From Magnolia sinica (taxonomy: Eukaryota > Streptophyta > Magnoliopsida > Magnoliales > Magnoliaceae), in the NCBI RefSeq assembly GCF_029962835.1, contig NC_080588.1, positions 49,769,001 through 49,833,000 on the forward strand: 64,000 nucleotides of DNA, read 5' to 3'. The notes below the pieces were generated by a model, which was not told the origin of the DNA, ran no database searches, and was given only the letters and a program-made list of their open reading frames with translations. A program made the position numbers and the translations under genes. This document shows positions 54,061 through 64,000 of this stretch, piece after piece. Within the stretch, counting starts at the first letter, position 1; each line of letters begins with the position of its first letter.

Positions 54061-56572
54061 ATATATTATAAATTCTTTATTTTCATTTACATTCGCAAAT
54101 ACATTCATCATCCATCCAAGAAAATTGAGACAGGTGAAAGATACACATAAAAGAGCGGACATGAAAAAAAAAAAGATTAGTAAGAAAAGCAGTAGAATCT
54201 CACTCTGCCATGTAGGAGATTGGTTCATAAGAGTAAGGTGGATTGACCATTTTAGCCTGACCATTGTAATTTTATTAGGAACCCAAATGAGGTTAAAAAA
54301 TTAAAAAAATTTAAAAAAAAAGAGAGATCTTTACTTAATGTATTTAGAACCCGCGGTATTGCATTAGCTCACCCTTTGCAATACCAACTTAAAAATTAAG
54401 ATGTATCTGCGAGTTGACACATGTAAGGCACGTTGGAGACTTGGTTCATGAAACAAAGGTGACTGATAATTGTACTGTGGCCTTGGCAATTTTAACTAGA
54501 ATCTGAATGCTTACAACTCTTTTGAGTTCCAAAACTATCAACTCATAGGCAGGAGGGTTATCACCATGTCTCTTTGGTTTAAACTAACCCAACTGATATA
54601 CAACATATGGAACTACCGATAAAAGAACTTGAAACTTTCCCATCCTCAAATGTACTGAAACTCAAACAAAATCTCCAACATAATCTATCATCATAATCAT
54701 CTTCATAATCTAAATCTTATCCCAACAAACTGGGGTCAGCTACATGAATCCCATTCATGCCATTCCACTCTATCAAGGAGCATATCCTCAGTTAACCATT
54801 GGTCGTTAAGCCTATATTAAATAATCTATACTACCTACCACTAAATGCTTGGTGACAAAAGCTTTTTGACAAGATATGCTGCAATTAGTCATGTTCAAGT
54901 CATTAGTAGTCTTCTATTTTGGGAGATCCGTGCCTTTAGGGAATTTTAATAGGATATATCACATAAGAAAGAGATTAGCATAAGAAAAACAAAGAAAGGT
55001 AGAGATTTAGATCCATATTTGTGGCACTTAAGGATTTTCTTTTTTCATGACAACTTGGAATAATAATGTTATTTATACATCTTTTTTTAGGATATATAAA
55101 AATAAGAGAACATCCGGAGAGCTCCGACGCACATCCGGGTTTACTCCATCAATTTCGAGCATATACATTACTTTTTGTTGATTCCACTGTATACATGATA
55201 AAAATTATATACATCTAAGCCATTTGGCCTTTCATACAATGCTCACCCATTTCTATTTTTCAGTTTGTACAGATGGGGCTAGTCTGACAAATAGTCGCTT
55301 GAGAAAGAAAACTCAGCAATGGTTTACATTCAACCTGGAAAAGGCCAAATATTCTATAGCTGGGATCTTCCAATCTCAGGATCCTTTCATATGTGGCCCA
55401 TATATGAAAAGTTTGGATTACTGAACCATGGACCCGACTTGTATAAATTGACTCACCTGAACATACGGTACAAACTCATCTTGAGCATTGTATAATGAGG
55501 CCTCAAACATTCAGGAACTTAGCTTGAGCATTCTATAATACCTCAAACATTTAGGAACCATTTGTTAATCAAATAAAAGAAGATATCATGATCTCACTGC
55601 CTTACACCATCTTTGCACCTTACAATTTGAATCTCACAGCCCACCAATCAAAATGTCGCCTTCATCAACAAACAAACAAGCAGAGAGAGAGAGAAAAAAA
55701 CACTGATGATGTTGAAAACTCTCCTAGCTTGACTTTAAAAAGATTTTTAAAAAAAACAGAATCTGATTTGAGCAAAACCAAGTCTCTAAAACATAATCTG
55801 ATGTAGCATTTTTACAATTAAATGTGAGAGGAACTCCACTATCTCAACATCATCTTTCAAGACTTCTATGAAGCGCTTCCAATCAAAAGGGTCCTTAAAA
55901 TCACTACAAGATTCTATTGAAACTACATTAAGCCTCGTTTTTTTAGTTTTCTAGTCTACCAAAACCAGTGAAAGATTCTCATGGTTGTTGTAGGCAGGAG
56001 TTCATACCTCGGATCTATCCAAAAGGACTTGTGATCAAGAGAAGGAAGGACCAATGTTGCATTCATTATCTTTGCTATTGCAACCATATCTCATATCTGC
56101 ACAATTAAATCCCAAATCACTACATAATAGGGTGAAAGGTGATGAGTTTGGTAAACTAACATGCACCTCTACACCCACCTTATTAGATAACCTAACAAGA
56201 ATATTGAGTGATCCAAAAGGACAGTGAAATGGAACTAGCCAGTAGTATGAGTTCAATGAATTTCCATGCTCAGAGATCAAGAGTATTAAAATTTTAAGTA
56301 AATGTATGCCTTTGCCACATGATAAAAATTTTGAGTACCTGCACATCAACCGTGACACACTGCACGAGTACCAATTAACTCCCCTTCTATAAAATTCCAA
56401 ATGATCTAACTCAATCATAGGTGGGACCACTTAAGCCCCACACAGGAATTCACAAACTTCAAACACAAAATAAAATTAACCCTATTCAATGCATTCATCA
56501 AAACATGCCATTTACAAAAGGAGGAAAAATAATCAAAATCCAACATCTAATGAAAAAAAAAGTATACTGACA
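54061..56572. other. Low-information AT-rich region, no gene seen
   Basis: 2.5 kb without a convincing gene. Contents: a SINE-like word (54707-54805), a partial third copy of the 52556 duplication (55111-55170), and a 57-codon open stretch from 55250 that follows a good acceptor (TTTTTCAG at about 55255-55262; VCTDGASLTNSRLRKKTQQW) and could be an exon of unknown origin on the + strand. The minus-strand ORF at 56035-56430 shows no recognisable motif and I do not call it. Confidence 0.45.
54707..54805. repeat. SINE-like dispersed motif
   Basis: CTTATCCCAACAAACTGGGGTCAGCTACATGAATCC (54716-54751) and then CCATTCCACTCTATCAAGG and ATCCTCAGTTAACC. This string resembles a well-known dispersed plant repeat (consensus like CCCAACTAATTGGGGTCGGC) that I associate with SINEs; the exact family is from memory. 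Confidence 0.35.
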
Positions 56573-59500
56573 TGTAACGCCCTGAAAATCGGGGGTCGAG
56601 TAGAAGTCCAACTCCCGAGTTCCAACGCATCACTTATGCAACATATTTAATTATGGTTAAATGTTGTCTGTATTAGTGCATAAAACATGAGTAAGATTAA
56701 GCCAAATCAGCAAAACATAATCCAGGGACAGTTGTAATACGCAAGCGGAAGACTTACTTAAAAATGTATAAAATGTCTAAATCAGTATAGATCCCCAAAG
56801 TATGTATGCATTCCCAGGTCAATAAATACATGTATTCTTTCAAAATATAAAATGTCAAACAAATGTAGTAGTCCACTACAAGTATAACCCTGAAGCCCTG
56901 CCGATCAGAGCGGTCTATGTAAACCTGACTGAATACTGCATATATGAGAAAGTGTCCTCATCATCTGCAAAGTCCGCCTCTGCCTCATCAGTCGGGTCTC
57001 CATCTGCAACTAAGACAGAGTCTGGTTGGTGTTTAAAACACCGTCCCGTAACGTGGGAGTGAGTGATCAACTCAGTGGAATAATAAAGCAAAGGTCAACA
57101 TGTTATCAATTCAGTCAAGCAGTAATGATAAAGCAATACAATCAAACATCCCTAAGTACTCTGATTAATGCAGGAATGGTATGTATAAATGATGCATGCC
57201 CTCACCTGCACTCCCTCAGCGATCTTCATTTAACGGTCGCGCATGTCAGTCACTTCCTCGTGCTCTCTACACATCGCCAAATGGCACATGCAATGCGGTG
57301 CATGAGTATAATTACCAAGTTCTTATTAGTCCTTTTCATACAGCAGCATTGGGAAGCTGAGGTACCTTCCTTATATCAATTCCTAAACGATGATCCATTC
57401 TAGGGTCATCAATCCTAGTAAATCTCATACGATGTTACGGTTCTAGGTCGCTACAAAGGGCTTATCATCTTATCAGTGATGGCCTAGTTTGTACTCTTGT
57501 TGCTACGGAAAGGCTCGTCACCTCTACACAGTCTTAGCGTACATTTGAGGTCACTACAAAGGGCTCGTCACCTTATCAATGTAGGCCGACAACTCGAATA
57601 TAGTGTCCCATACCACCGTATTCGGCTCACGAGGCTGTGTTGCTCACTAGACACTACGGGGAGGCTCGTCACCCCAATGTAAGCTTACAGCTTGACCACG
57701 GTGTCTCATACCACCATGCCCAGCTCATGAGTCTTAGCGGATAGAGGTACCAAGGTTAAAGGGATTTTTACTGGTGATTTTGGTACCTTAGATTCAAGCA
57801 GTAGCATCCATACATGGTGAACATACATCGGGTCAATTGGGTTACTTGACGAGCTCGACCGGTATGAGCGCACATCGAATTGACCGACATGAAGTGCACG
57901 AGCACTCCGTGTGTCTTAACCACTGTCAACAACCGAAGTACGGCTCGGACTCATCGAACACGTCCTGTGGGGCGAAAATAACCTCAGCCACCAAATCAGG
58001 GCCTATTACCGATTACCTGGACTATATCGTAGTCCCAAATATATCCAATTCCAACAAGTATTCATATGAAATAGTCAAATCAGTAATAAACATATAATTC
58101 CAATCCTACAACCATTTGAGCATGTTATGAAGTACAACATACACAGGGATTCACACATGCGCATTTCATAAGTAAAATAGATAATATAATATAAATTGCA
58201 TGGAGGAAATCATACACATAGTCAAGGTAGTTGAGAATCTTATCTCAACACTCATATAAAGTACCTGATGCCAAGTACTTACACATTCAGACATTTTCAC
58301 GAACACTTAGACTACGCCTTTTTAACATACACAACGTATGTTGATTATAATGTATATTAGGGCAAAACCTTTCGCCAAGGGGTTGCCGCCTACATAACAA
58401 TCATATACCCACAACAATTTGTCATGGCGAGCATGAATGCAAATCCTCCACTCATTCAGACATTTTCACAAACACCTAGGCTACACATTATAACATACGC
58501 GACGTATGTTGGGATAACATGTATTTGGGCAAATCCTTTCATCAAGGAGTTGTTACACATACAACTTGCATATATACATGGTAATTAATCATGGTAAACA
58601 TAATTCCAAATTTCATACATATACAATCATTTCTACAAACACACGGATTACAATATACCCAACATAGTTCATATATATATGTAAAGCGAAACAGACATTG
58701 CATTTGGCTTGTGAAATGGCACCCACGTCAGTAATAAATCATTAACCGACATTGAAAGCCTTGAAAACCATAACCTAAACGTAAATAGCCTGCACCTTAC
58801 ACCAGTAAACGGGTAACGAACTCAGTTTAACCACTAAGTCTTTGTCTATGGCACCATAACAACCTATATTAGGGAATAGGTTAGCTATTTCATCTATTAC
58901 ACTAGTTGGAAACCCTAAAACAGGTTAGGGTTAGGATTCCTTACCCAAGTACGTTATCGAAAATGCCGGTATAGCGATACAGATAAGGTGGTTGAGTGCG
59001 TGGAGTAGCGGGATCAAATCCTAAAAAGAATCGCCAACTCACTCTCTCACTTTCTCTCCTTTCCCTTCTCTTTTCTCTCCTCTCTCCCCTAGGGTTTCTC
59101 AAATTCGTATGAGGTGAGAGAGAGAGGGTTTAAGGTCCTTATATAGGCCCAGAACTGATGGAAATGGCCCTAGGGCCAAGGTATACTTAGGTTATATCCA
59201 AAGGGCATTTGTTTTAGCCCAACGGAGCACTTCTGGTGGCCCCTTCTTCACGCAGTCGAACTTTAGCTACCTGACCATGGATCTAGGTTAGGCTGAGTTT
59301 TCGTTCCGATCCGGTTTACAGATCAGCCGTGGCGGACCAGTTTCAGTTCAACAGTCACGGTCACTCGATCAGGGCCACAAGTACATGGCCATGTATAGGA
59401 CATTTTCCCTGATCCGATGGTGTATTTGGGTCAGATTCTGACGGTCTGAATCCTTATATTTGGCCCGCAAGCGACATGACTCAGATTACTTAAATTCGGA

Positions 59501-59921
59501 TTTCATTTCTAAAGATTCACGTTTCTCACACACTTTGCTCCAGGCTCAAGTTGTGCATTTCTGGACACAATTAAGACTTGATTTCCGAAGGAGTTGTCAA
59601 GTCCAGTAATGTGGTCATAACTGTATAGTTTTATGGTTGTCGGACTTTTGACATGTGGTCCAGGTCTGATACGGAGTTTCGGTGTGCTCCGGAGAGCAAT
59701 CGGGTTTAGGGATGGATTCTATATTTCAGGGCAACGTAGCGTCAATGATACTGCACAGTTTGGGTCTTGCAGATCATATTTAAAGTGATCAGTGCTAATT
59801 TCATAAGTACTTTAGTTTAGCACTTGTTAATATTAACCTAATTTCTAAAGGTTTTGCTCCCGGGTGATTTCTGCCTGAGGTGGTACTTGGGTCCTTGTAC
59901 GGATTTTTTCGAGACGTTACA
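56573..59921 (-). repeat. 3' LTR of element H (3349 bp)
   Basis: On the minus strand it begins TGTAACGTCTCGAAAAAATCC, right after AAGGGGGGTAGAT (polypurine tract, 59922-59936), and ends CAGGGCGTTACA. Inside are tandem parts: a unit with CATTCAGACATTTTCAC at 58284 and 58453 (period 169, a third decayed copy near 58627) and four GGCT(C)GTCACC units at 57457-57675. It has a TATA box near 59137. The many ORFs here are chance. Confidence 0.85.
59137..59145 (-). promoter_or_regulatory. LTR TATA box, element H
   Basis: TATATAAGG on the minus strand (context GGGCCTATATAAGGACC), followed by a CTCTCTCTC run as the likely transcript start region. Confidence 0.6.
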
Positions 59922-59936
59922 ATCTACCCCCCTTAA

Positions 59937-60435
59937 AGAAAATTTTCATCCTCGAAAATAGTACCTTTTCATACTCCTCAAGAATCTAAGGGTAGTTCTT
60001 TCGAACCTCGACTTCTGTCTCCCAAGTAGACTCTTCTTCCGTGTGAAGCGTCCACAGCACTTTCACAAGTGGAATAACTTTGCTGCGCAACACCTGCTCC
60101 TTCATGTCTAGGATAGGCATCGGTCACAGTATATAAGTAGCATCCTCGCTCAACTGTACCTACTCCCATTTGATAATGTGGGAAGGATCGGGAATGTATT
60201 TCTTCAACATAGATACATGAAATATGTTGTGCACACCCGCAAGTGGTGTGGGCAATGCAAGGTGGTACGCCACCACACCCACTCGATCAAGTATCTAGAA
60301 TGGGCCAATGAATCAAGGCGTAAGCTTCCCTTTCTTGCCAAACCGAAGGACTCCCTTCATAGGGAAAACTCTGAAGAATACATGGTCATCGACCTTGAAC
60401 TCTAGTAGTCGCCACCTCGTATCAGCGTAGTTCTT
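59937..60435 (-). pseudogene. Integrase C-terminus and chromodomain-like tail, element H
   Basis: Minus strand: VDDHVFFRVFPMKGVLRFGK, GKLTP, a stop, FIGPF, then DRVGVVAYHLALP, NIFHVSMLKKYIPDPSHI and, close to the end, EQVLRSKVIPLVKVLW-TLHTEEESTWE, which is the chromodomain-like part of this group. Stops and a frameshift are seen near 60299, 60166 and 60130. Chromodomains of this type are thought to guide insertion to heterochromatin. Confidence 0.8.
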
Positions 60436-61395
60436 CTATCTGCTTTGCGCTGTCAGAAGTCGGTGCCTGATAATGTCGACTTTCTCTGAAGTTGCCTGAA
60501 CTAACTCCGGAACAATCAAGCTCTTCTCGCCTACCTCTGCCAAGCAATGCAGTGCCCTACACAGACACCCATATGGTGCCTCGTAAGGAGCCATGCCAAT
60601 ACTTGTCTGGAAGCTGTTGTTATAGGCGAACTCTGCATAAGGAAGATAGTCATCCCAACTATCCTTGAAATCCAGCACACAGGCTCGCAGCATATTCTCC
60701 AGAATCTGATTCACCCATTCCGTCTGCCCGTCAGTCTGTGGGTGGAACGTGGTACTGAACTTCAACTTTACACCCATTGCTTCTTAGATGCGAGTCCAGA
60801 AAATGGATGTAAATCGCGTGTCTCAGTCCTACACGATCTCCAAGGGAACTCCATGCAGACGTACAATCTCCTTGATGTACAACCTGGCCAACTTGTCTGC
60901 AGAGTTCGAGACTCTGATAGGGAGAAAATGAGTCAATTTCGTCAACCGGTCCATGATCACCCAAATGAAATCATGCCCCTTCCTCATCTTCGGTAGCCCT
61001 GAGATGAAATCCATAGAGATGAAATCTCACTTCCATTCTGTTATGGGCATGGGCTGAAGTAGTCCAGGAGGTTAGTGATGCTCTGCCTTGACCTGCTGGT
61101 AAGTGAGACAATGGGACACGTAATCTGCTATGTGAGCCTTCATATTGTCCCACCAGTACGACCTCTTCATGTCATGATACATCTTCGTACTGCCTGGATG
61201 CATAGCCATCCTTGAATCGTGAGCAGCCACAAGAACTTCCTTCCTCAAGTCAGGGAGGTTTGGGATGCATAGGCAGCCATGGTAACGTAAGCCCCCATCC
61301 ATGCCAACTCTCCATTCGGAGTCCTCATCTGCACTAACCTACTCTCTCATCATTGCCAACTGCTCATCGTCTGCCTGAGCTGCGATAATCCTGTC
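60436..61395 (-). pseudogene. Integrase zinc finger and core, element H
   Basis: Zinc-binding part in 61072-61302: HDSRMAMHPG, KMYHDMKRSYWW and HCLTYQQVKAEH. The usual pair CxxC reads CLTY, so the second Cys is Tyr. The core follows: MDFISGLPKMRKGHDFIWVI (first Asp), LTKLTHFLPIRVS, VRLHGVPLEIV (60829-61014), a break at about 60829 before the second Asp, and FHPQTDGQTEWVNQ (Glu kept), DSWDDYLPYAEFAYNNS and SIGMAPYEA (60436-60777). Stops near 61030 and 60785. Confidence 0.85.
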
Positions 61396-62249
61396 ATCAA
61401 TGAGGGGCTGTATTGGAATATGTCGATACCCTCATACGGCTCCTCCACGTGAGTTTCTGCTCAAAGCCTCGCACGAACTCTGCCATGTCCCACTCTGCTA
61501 CCATCAATGGAGCCGTAAATGCCAATACCTTCTTGTGGCTAAGCGCGTCTACCACAAGGTTGGCCTTGCCAGGATGGTAAGAGACTTCGAACTTGAAGTC
61601 CTTCAGGGTCTCCATCCATCGTCACTGCCTCATATTTAGGTCTTGCTGAGCGAATATGTATCTGAGGCTCTTATGATTGCAAAAGAGCTCGAACTCCTCT
61701 CCGTAGAGGTAATGTCTCCAAAGCTTCAGTGCAAAGATGACAGCTGCCAACTCTAGGTCGTGCGTAGGGTAGTTCTCCTCATGTTTCCTCAACTGTCTCG
61801 AGGCATATGCAATCACCTTGTCCTTCTGCATAAGGATACTACCCAAACTGACACGAGACGCGTCTGTATATATAACATACTTGACCCCTTGCTCTGGAAT
61901 ACTAACACAGGGGCGGACGTCAACCTGTCCTTCAGCTCCTGAAAAGCTACTTCTTCTTTTCATTCTAAGCGAACTTCAGATCCTTCCGTGTCAACTGAGA
62001 CAAAGGTCTAGTTATCTTCGAGAAGTCCTGAATGAATTGTCGATAATAACCTGCCAAACTAAGAAAACTCCTTACCTCAGTAACCGAACCGGGCTGCTCT
62101 TAGTCCTGAACTGTGGCTACCTTAGCAAGGTCCACAGCTATCCCTTCCTTGGACACCACATGTCCCAGGAACTTGACTTCTTCTTTCCTGAAGTCACACT
62201 TCTTGTATTCTGCAAACAACTAGTTCTTCCTTAGAGTATCCAAGACTGC
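61396..62249 (-). pseudogene. RNase H and RT connection, element H
   Basis: Connection near 62000-62249 (AGYYRQFIQDFSKITRPLSQ, broken by stops), then RNase H in 61622-61963: [20 protein letters not shown] (first Asp kept), [20 protein letters not shown] (Glu kept) and [20 protein letters not shown], where the usual TDHKSL Asp is Asn. The tether METLKDFKFEVSYHPGKANL follows in 61397-61615; the usual RRWMETL is broken at 61616-61625. Confidence 0.85.
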
Positions 62250-62942
62250 TCACAGGTGTTCCTCATGATCTTCCCGACTCTTGGAGTATATCAAGATGTC
62301 ATCAATAAACATAATGACGAATCGGTAAAGAAACGGCCAAAATACCCTATTCATCAAGTCCATGAACACCACCGGAGCGTTCGTAAGGCCGAACGACATC
62401 AGGAGGAACTCATAGTACCCAAAACTAGTCCAGAAAGTCATCTTCTGCACATCCTCATCCCTGACGCACAACTGATGATACCCTGACTGTAGATCGATCT
62501 TCGAAAAATACTGTGCCCCTTTCAACTGATCGAATAGATCATCTATCCTGGGCAAGGGATACTTGTTCTTCACCATCACTTGGTTCAACCTGTAATCAAT
62601 ACACAATCGCAGTCAACCGTCCTTCTTCTTTACAAATAACACGGGTGCTCCCCAAGGAGACACACTCGGCCGTATGAAGCCAGCATCTAATAGATCGTCA
62701 ATCTGTTTCCTCAGTTCCTCCATCTCACATGGAGCTATACGATAAGTCGGAAGAGATATTGGTGTCGCACTGGGCACAAGGTCAATAGTGAAGTCGATCT
62801 CGCGCTGAGGAGGTAGTCCAGGTATCTTACTGAACACGTCCTCAAACTCTTGAACCACTAGTGTGTCTTCAAGTACCGGGCCGTCAACATTCTTCAGTAA
62901 GGAAGCATAACAAAGAACTCGAAAAGGGCAACTGACCTGCAC
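62250..62942 (-). pseudogene. Reverse transcriptase of element H
   Basis: Two open halves with one stop between. 62613-62942: VVQEFEDVFSKIPGLPPQRE, PISLPTYRIAPCEMEELRKQ, SPWGAPVLFVKKKDG. A TGA near 62610 replaces the next codon. 62250-62606: LCIDYRLN (one codon short of the usual RQLN), [30 protein letters not shown] (motif A Asp kept), [18 protein letters not shown] and [13 protein letters not shown] (catalytic Asp-Asp kept). It is the best-preserved RT in the window. Confidence 0.9.
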
Positions 62943-63330
62943 GGGAAACGTAAAGGGTATGCCTCAGGCCCGTGAGTTGTCACTAGTCGGGTCTCCCAGT
63001 TAATCTCGGCCTCACTTCAGTCAGCCAATCTATACCAAGGATGACGTCAAAATGGTATATCGTGGTGACAATCAGGTCAATGTATATCATCCTACTCCCT
63101 AGATCTATCAAGCAACCCTCACACATTTTTGTGGCATCTGTAAAAGTCCCTAGTGCTGCGATAACTAGCACCCCAACCATCGGAGTCGTCTTTAACCCGA
63201 AGCACTGGACTGCAAAACATGATATCATGGATATAGTGGATCCCGTATCCACCAACAAAAATATAGGGGTACCTTCAATGTGGGTGGTGAGCTCGAAGGT
63301 CAAAGGTACAGTAACTGTAGAATCAGGCAC
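62943..63330 (-). pseudogene. Protease of element H
   Basis: 62983-63330 on the minus strand: PLTFELTTHIEGTPIFLLVD followed by TGSTISMIS. The Asp-Thr-Gly active site is intact. It continues FGLKTTPMVG, YIDLIVTTIYHFDVILGIDW, the typical end of a Tekay-group protease. A frameshift near 62983 separates it from the RT. The upstream end joins the gag tail without a visible stop codon problem at 63330-63362. Confidence 0.85.
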
Positions 63331-64000
63331 CTCTGCTGTAAGTGCATGGATGCACGCCTGCTAGATGAGTTACGGGTGGTCGGAAGGATGGATGAGTTAG
63401 TACTTAGCATAGAGGTGGTGCTGATATAACCTGAGAAAGCTGGCGGTTGATCCTCTGGGGTGGTGAGAAACCGCTATCCCTCATCCTAGTGAAACAATTT
63501 ACCTCCGTGTGGCCAGGCCTCTTGCAGTAGGCACACCACATCAAGTCGCCTCACAGGGGCAGGTGAAGTCGTCAACCTCGGCGGTGAATCTACCCGTGGC
63601 CTCTTCCCAAGGAATGGTCTGCTCTGAATCTCTTGTTGCGGCCTAGGAGCCATCGGTGCTCGCATACGGGACTACCTGTCCCCGTCTTGCTCAGCTCTTA
63701 TGGACATGCTCACTAGCTCAACATAGCTAGGTATGCTAGCGCAGCACATCTTCGAGCGAATATCTGGTCACAGGCCCTAAGAAAAATGCCACATACGCAT
63801 CAGCTCATCTACCAGAATCAATGGGGCGTACCTATCCAACTCTGTAAACCTATTCTCATACTCTGTCACCATCATCCCTCCCTGTCGGAGGCAAAGGAAC
63901 TCACTCTCCTTCTCGTGGTAATAGGTGACGGGATAGTATTTCTCGTGGAAGTAGGTCTCAAAATCTACTCACGTTCATATTTGTCTGACCGCAACAGTAT
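63331..64000 (-). pseudogene. gag C-terminal part, element H
   Basis: From the right edge: a gag core with PVTYYHEKESEFLCLRQGGM and YENRFTELDRYAPLILVDEL near 63800-63950, then a basic linker (RPQQEIQSRPFLGKRPRVDS) and a zinc knuckle near 63500-63545, WCAYCKRPGHTEVNCFTRM, with all CX2CX4HX4C ligands kept. A frameshift near 63545 separates linker and knuckle; stops occur near 63780 and 63962. The gag start is outside the window. Confidence 0.8.

Larger units (their letters stand above)
56573..64000 (-). mobile_element. Tekay/Del-like retrotransposon H, minus strand, 3' part
   Basis: Read from right to left: end of gag, protease, RT, RNase H, integrase with a chromodomain-like end, and a 3.35-kb 3' LTR. 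The 5' part runs off the right edge. The Tekay group is indicated by [18 protein letters not shown] in RT, the chromodomain-like tail and the TGTAAC...GTTACA LTR. It is less broken than the Athila copies but still has stops and frameshifts in every gene. Confidence 0.85.

Noticed and set aside
56035-56430. A 131-codon minus-strand ORF
   Set aside because: No motif, no coding-like bias that I can see, no splice context, and it lies in AT-rich filler DNA.
61818-62234. A 138-codon plus-strand ORF
   Set aside because: It is the antisense shadow of the RNase H and RT connection of H.

Overview
This window looks like nuclear intergenic DNA from a flowering plant with a large, repeat-rich genome. 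It is almost wall-to-wall LTR retrotransposons of the three big plant Ty3/gypsy groups: Athila, Tat, and the chromodomain-bearing Tekay/Del group. A CACTA DNA-transposon end and a complex telomere-like minisatellite make up most of the rest. I see no intact protein-coding gene and no tRNA or rRNA gene. Every pol and gag region carries stops, frameshifts, deletions or lost catalytic residues, so all elements appear dead.

Layout. (1) 1-2722: 3' end of an Athila copy (F, + strand) with a 1.45-kb LTR. (2) 2723-3813 and 24689-26495: two halves of one minus-strand Athila pol (B), split by a 20.9-kb Athila insertion A (3819-24683, target duplication CGAAC). A is itself split by an 11.6-kb Athila insertion C (8772-20397, target duplication ACGAG, mutated to ACAAG on the left). 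A's protease region has been replaced by a foreign Tekay-type LTR fragment (6648-8043). (3) 26496-38171: Athila copy E (+), interrupted by a different Athila family D on the minus strand (29476-35945). (4) 38172-41711: 3' part of a Tekay-like element G, whose LTR abuts pol of a Tat-lineage element T (41712-48259). T has a second, archaeal-type RNase H and an antisense ORF between pol and the 3' LTR. (5) 48261 onward: a probable CACTA left end with 61-bp palindromic subterminal repeats, an AT-rich stretch, then a TTTAGG-based minisatellite (49159-52545 and 53395-54060) with a higher-order period of about 230-250 bp. Between the two array blocks is a gene-fragment island holding a spliced-looking MAP-kinase exon on the minus strand. 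(6) 54061-56572: low-information DNA with one SINE-like motif. (7) 56573-64000: Tekay element H on the minus strand, with a 3.35-kb 3' LTR and integrase, RNase H, RT, protease and the end of gag, running off the right edge.

The coding pieces belong to retrotransposon replication: gag packages RNA, protease cuts the polyprotein, RT and RNase H make DNA from a tRNA primer (the Athila primer sites match the 3' end of plant tRNA-Asp), and integrase inserts it. No copy here has a full working set. The nesting gives an order of events: B before F and A, A before C, E before D, and T before G.

The items most worth a second look are the TTTAGG higher-order array with its MAP-kinase exon island, the Tat antisense ORF, the short palindromic repeat arrays inside the LTRs of two distinct Athila families, and an LTR hairpin whose two copies differ by paired changes. 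All similarity calls are from reading the sequence, not from database searches.
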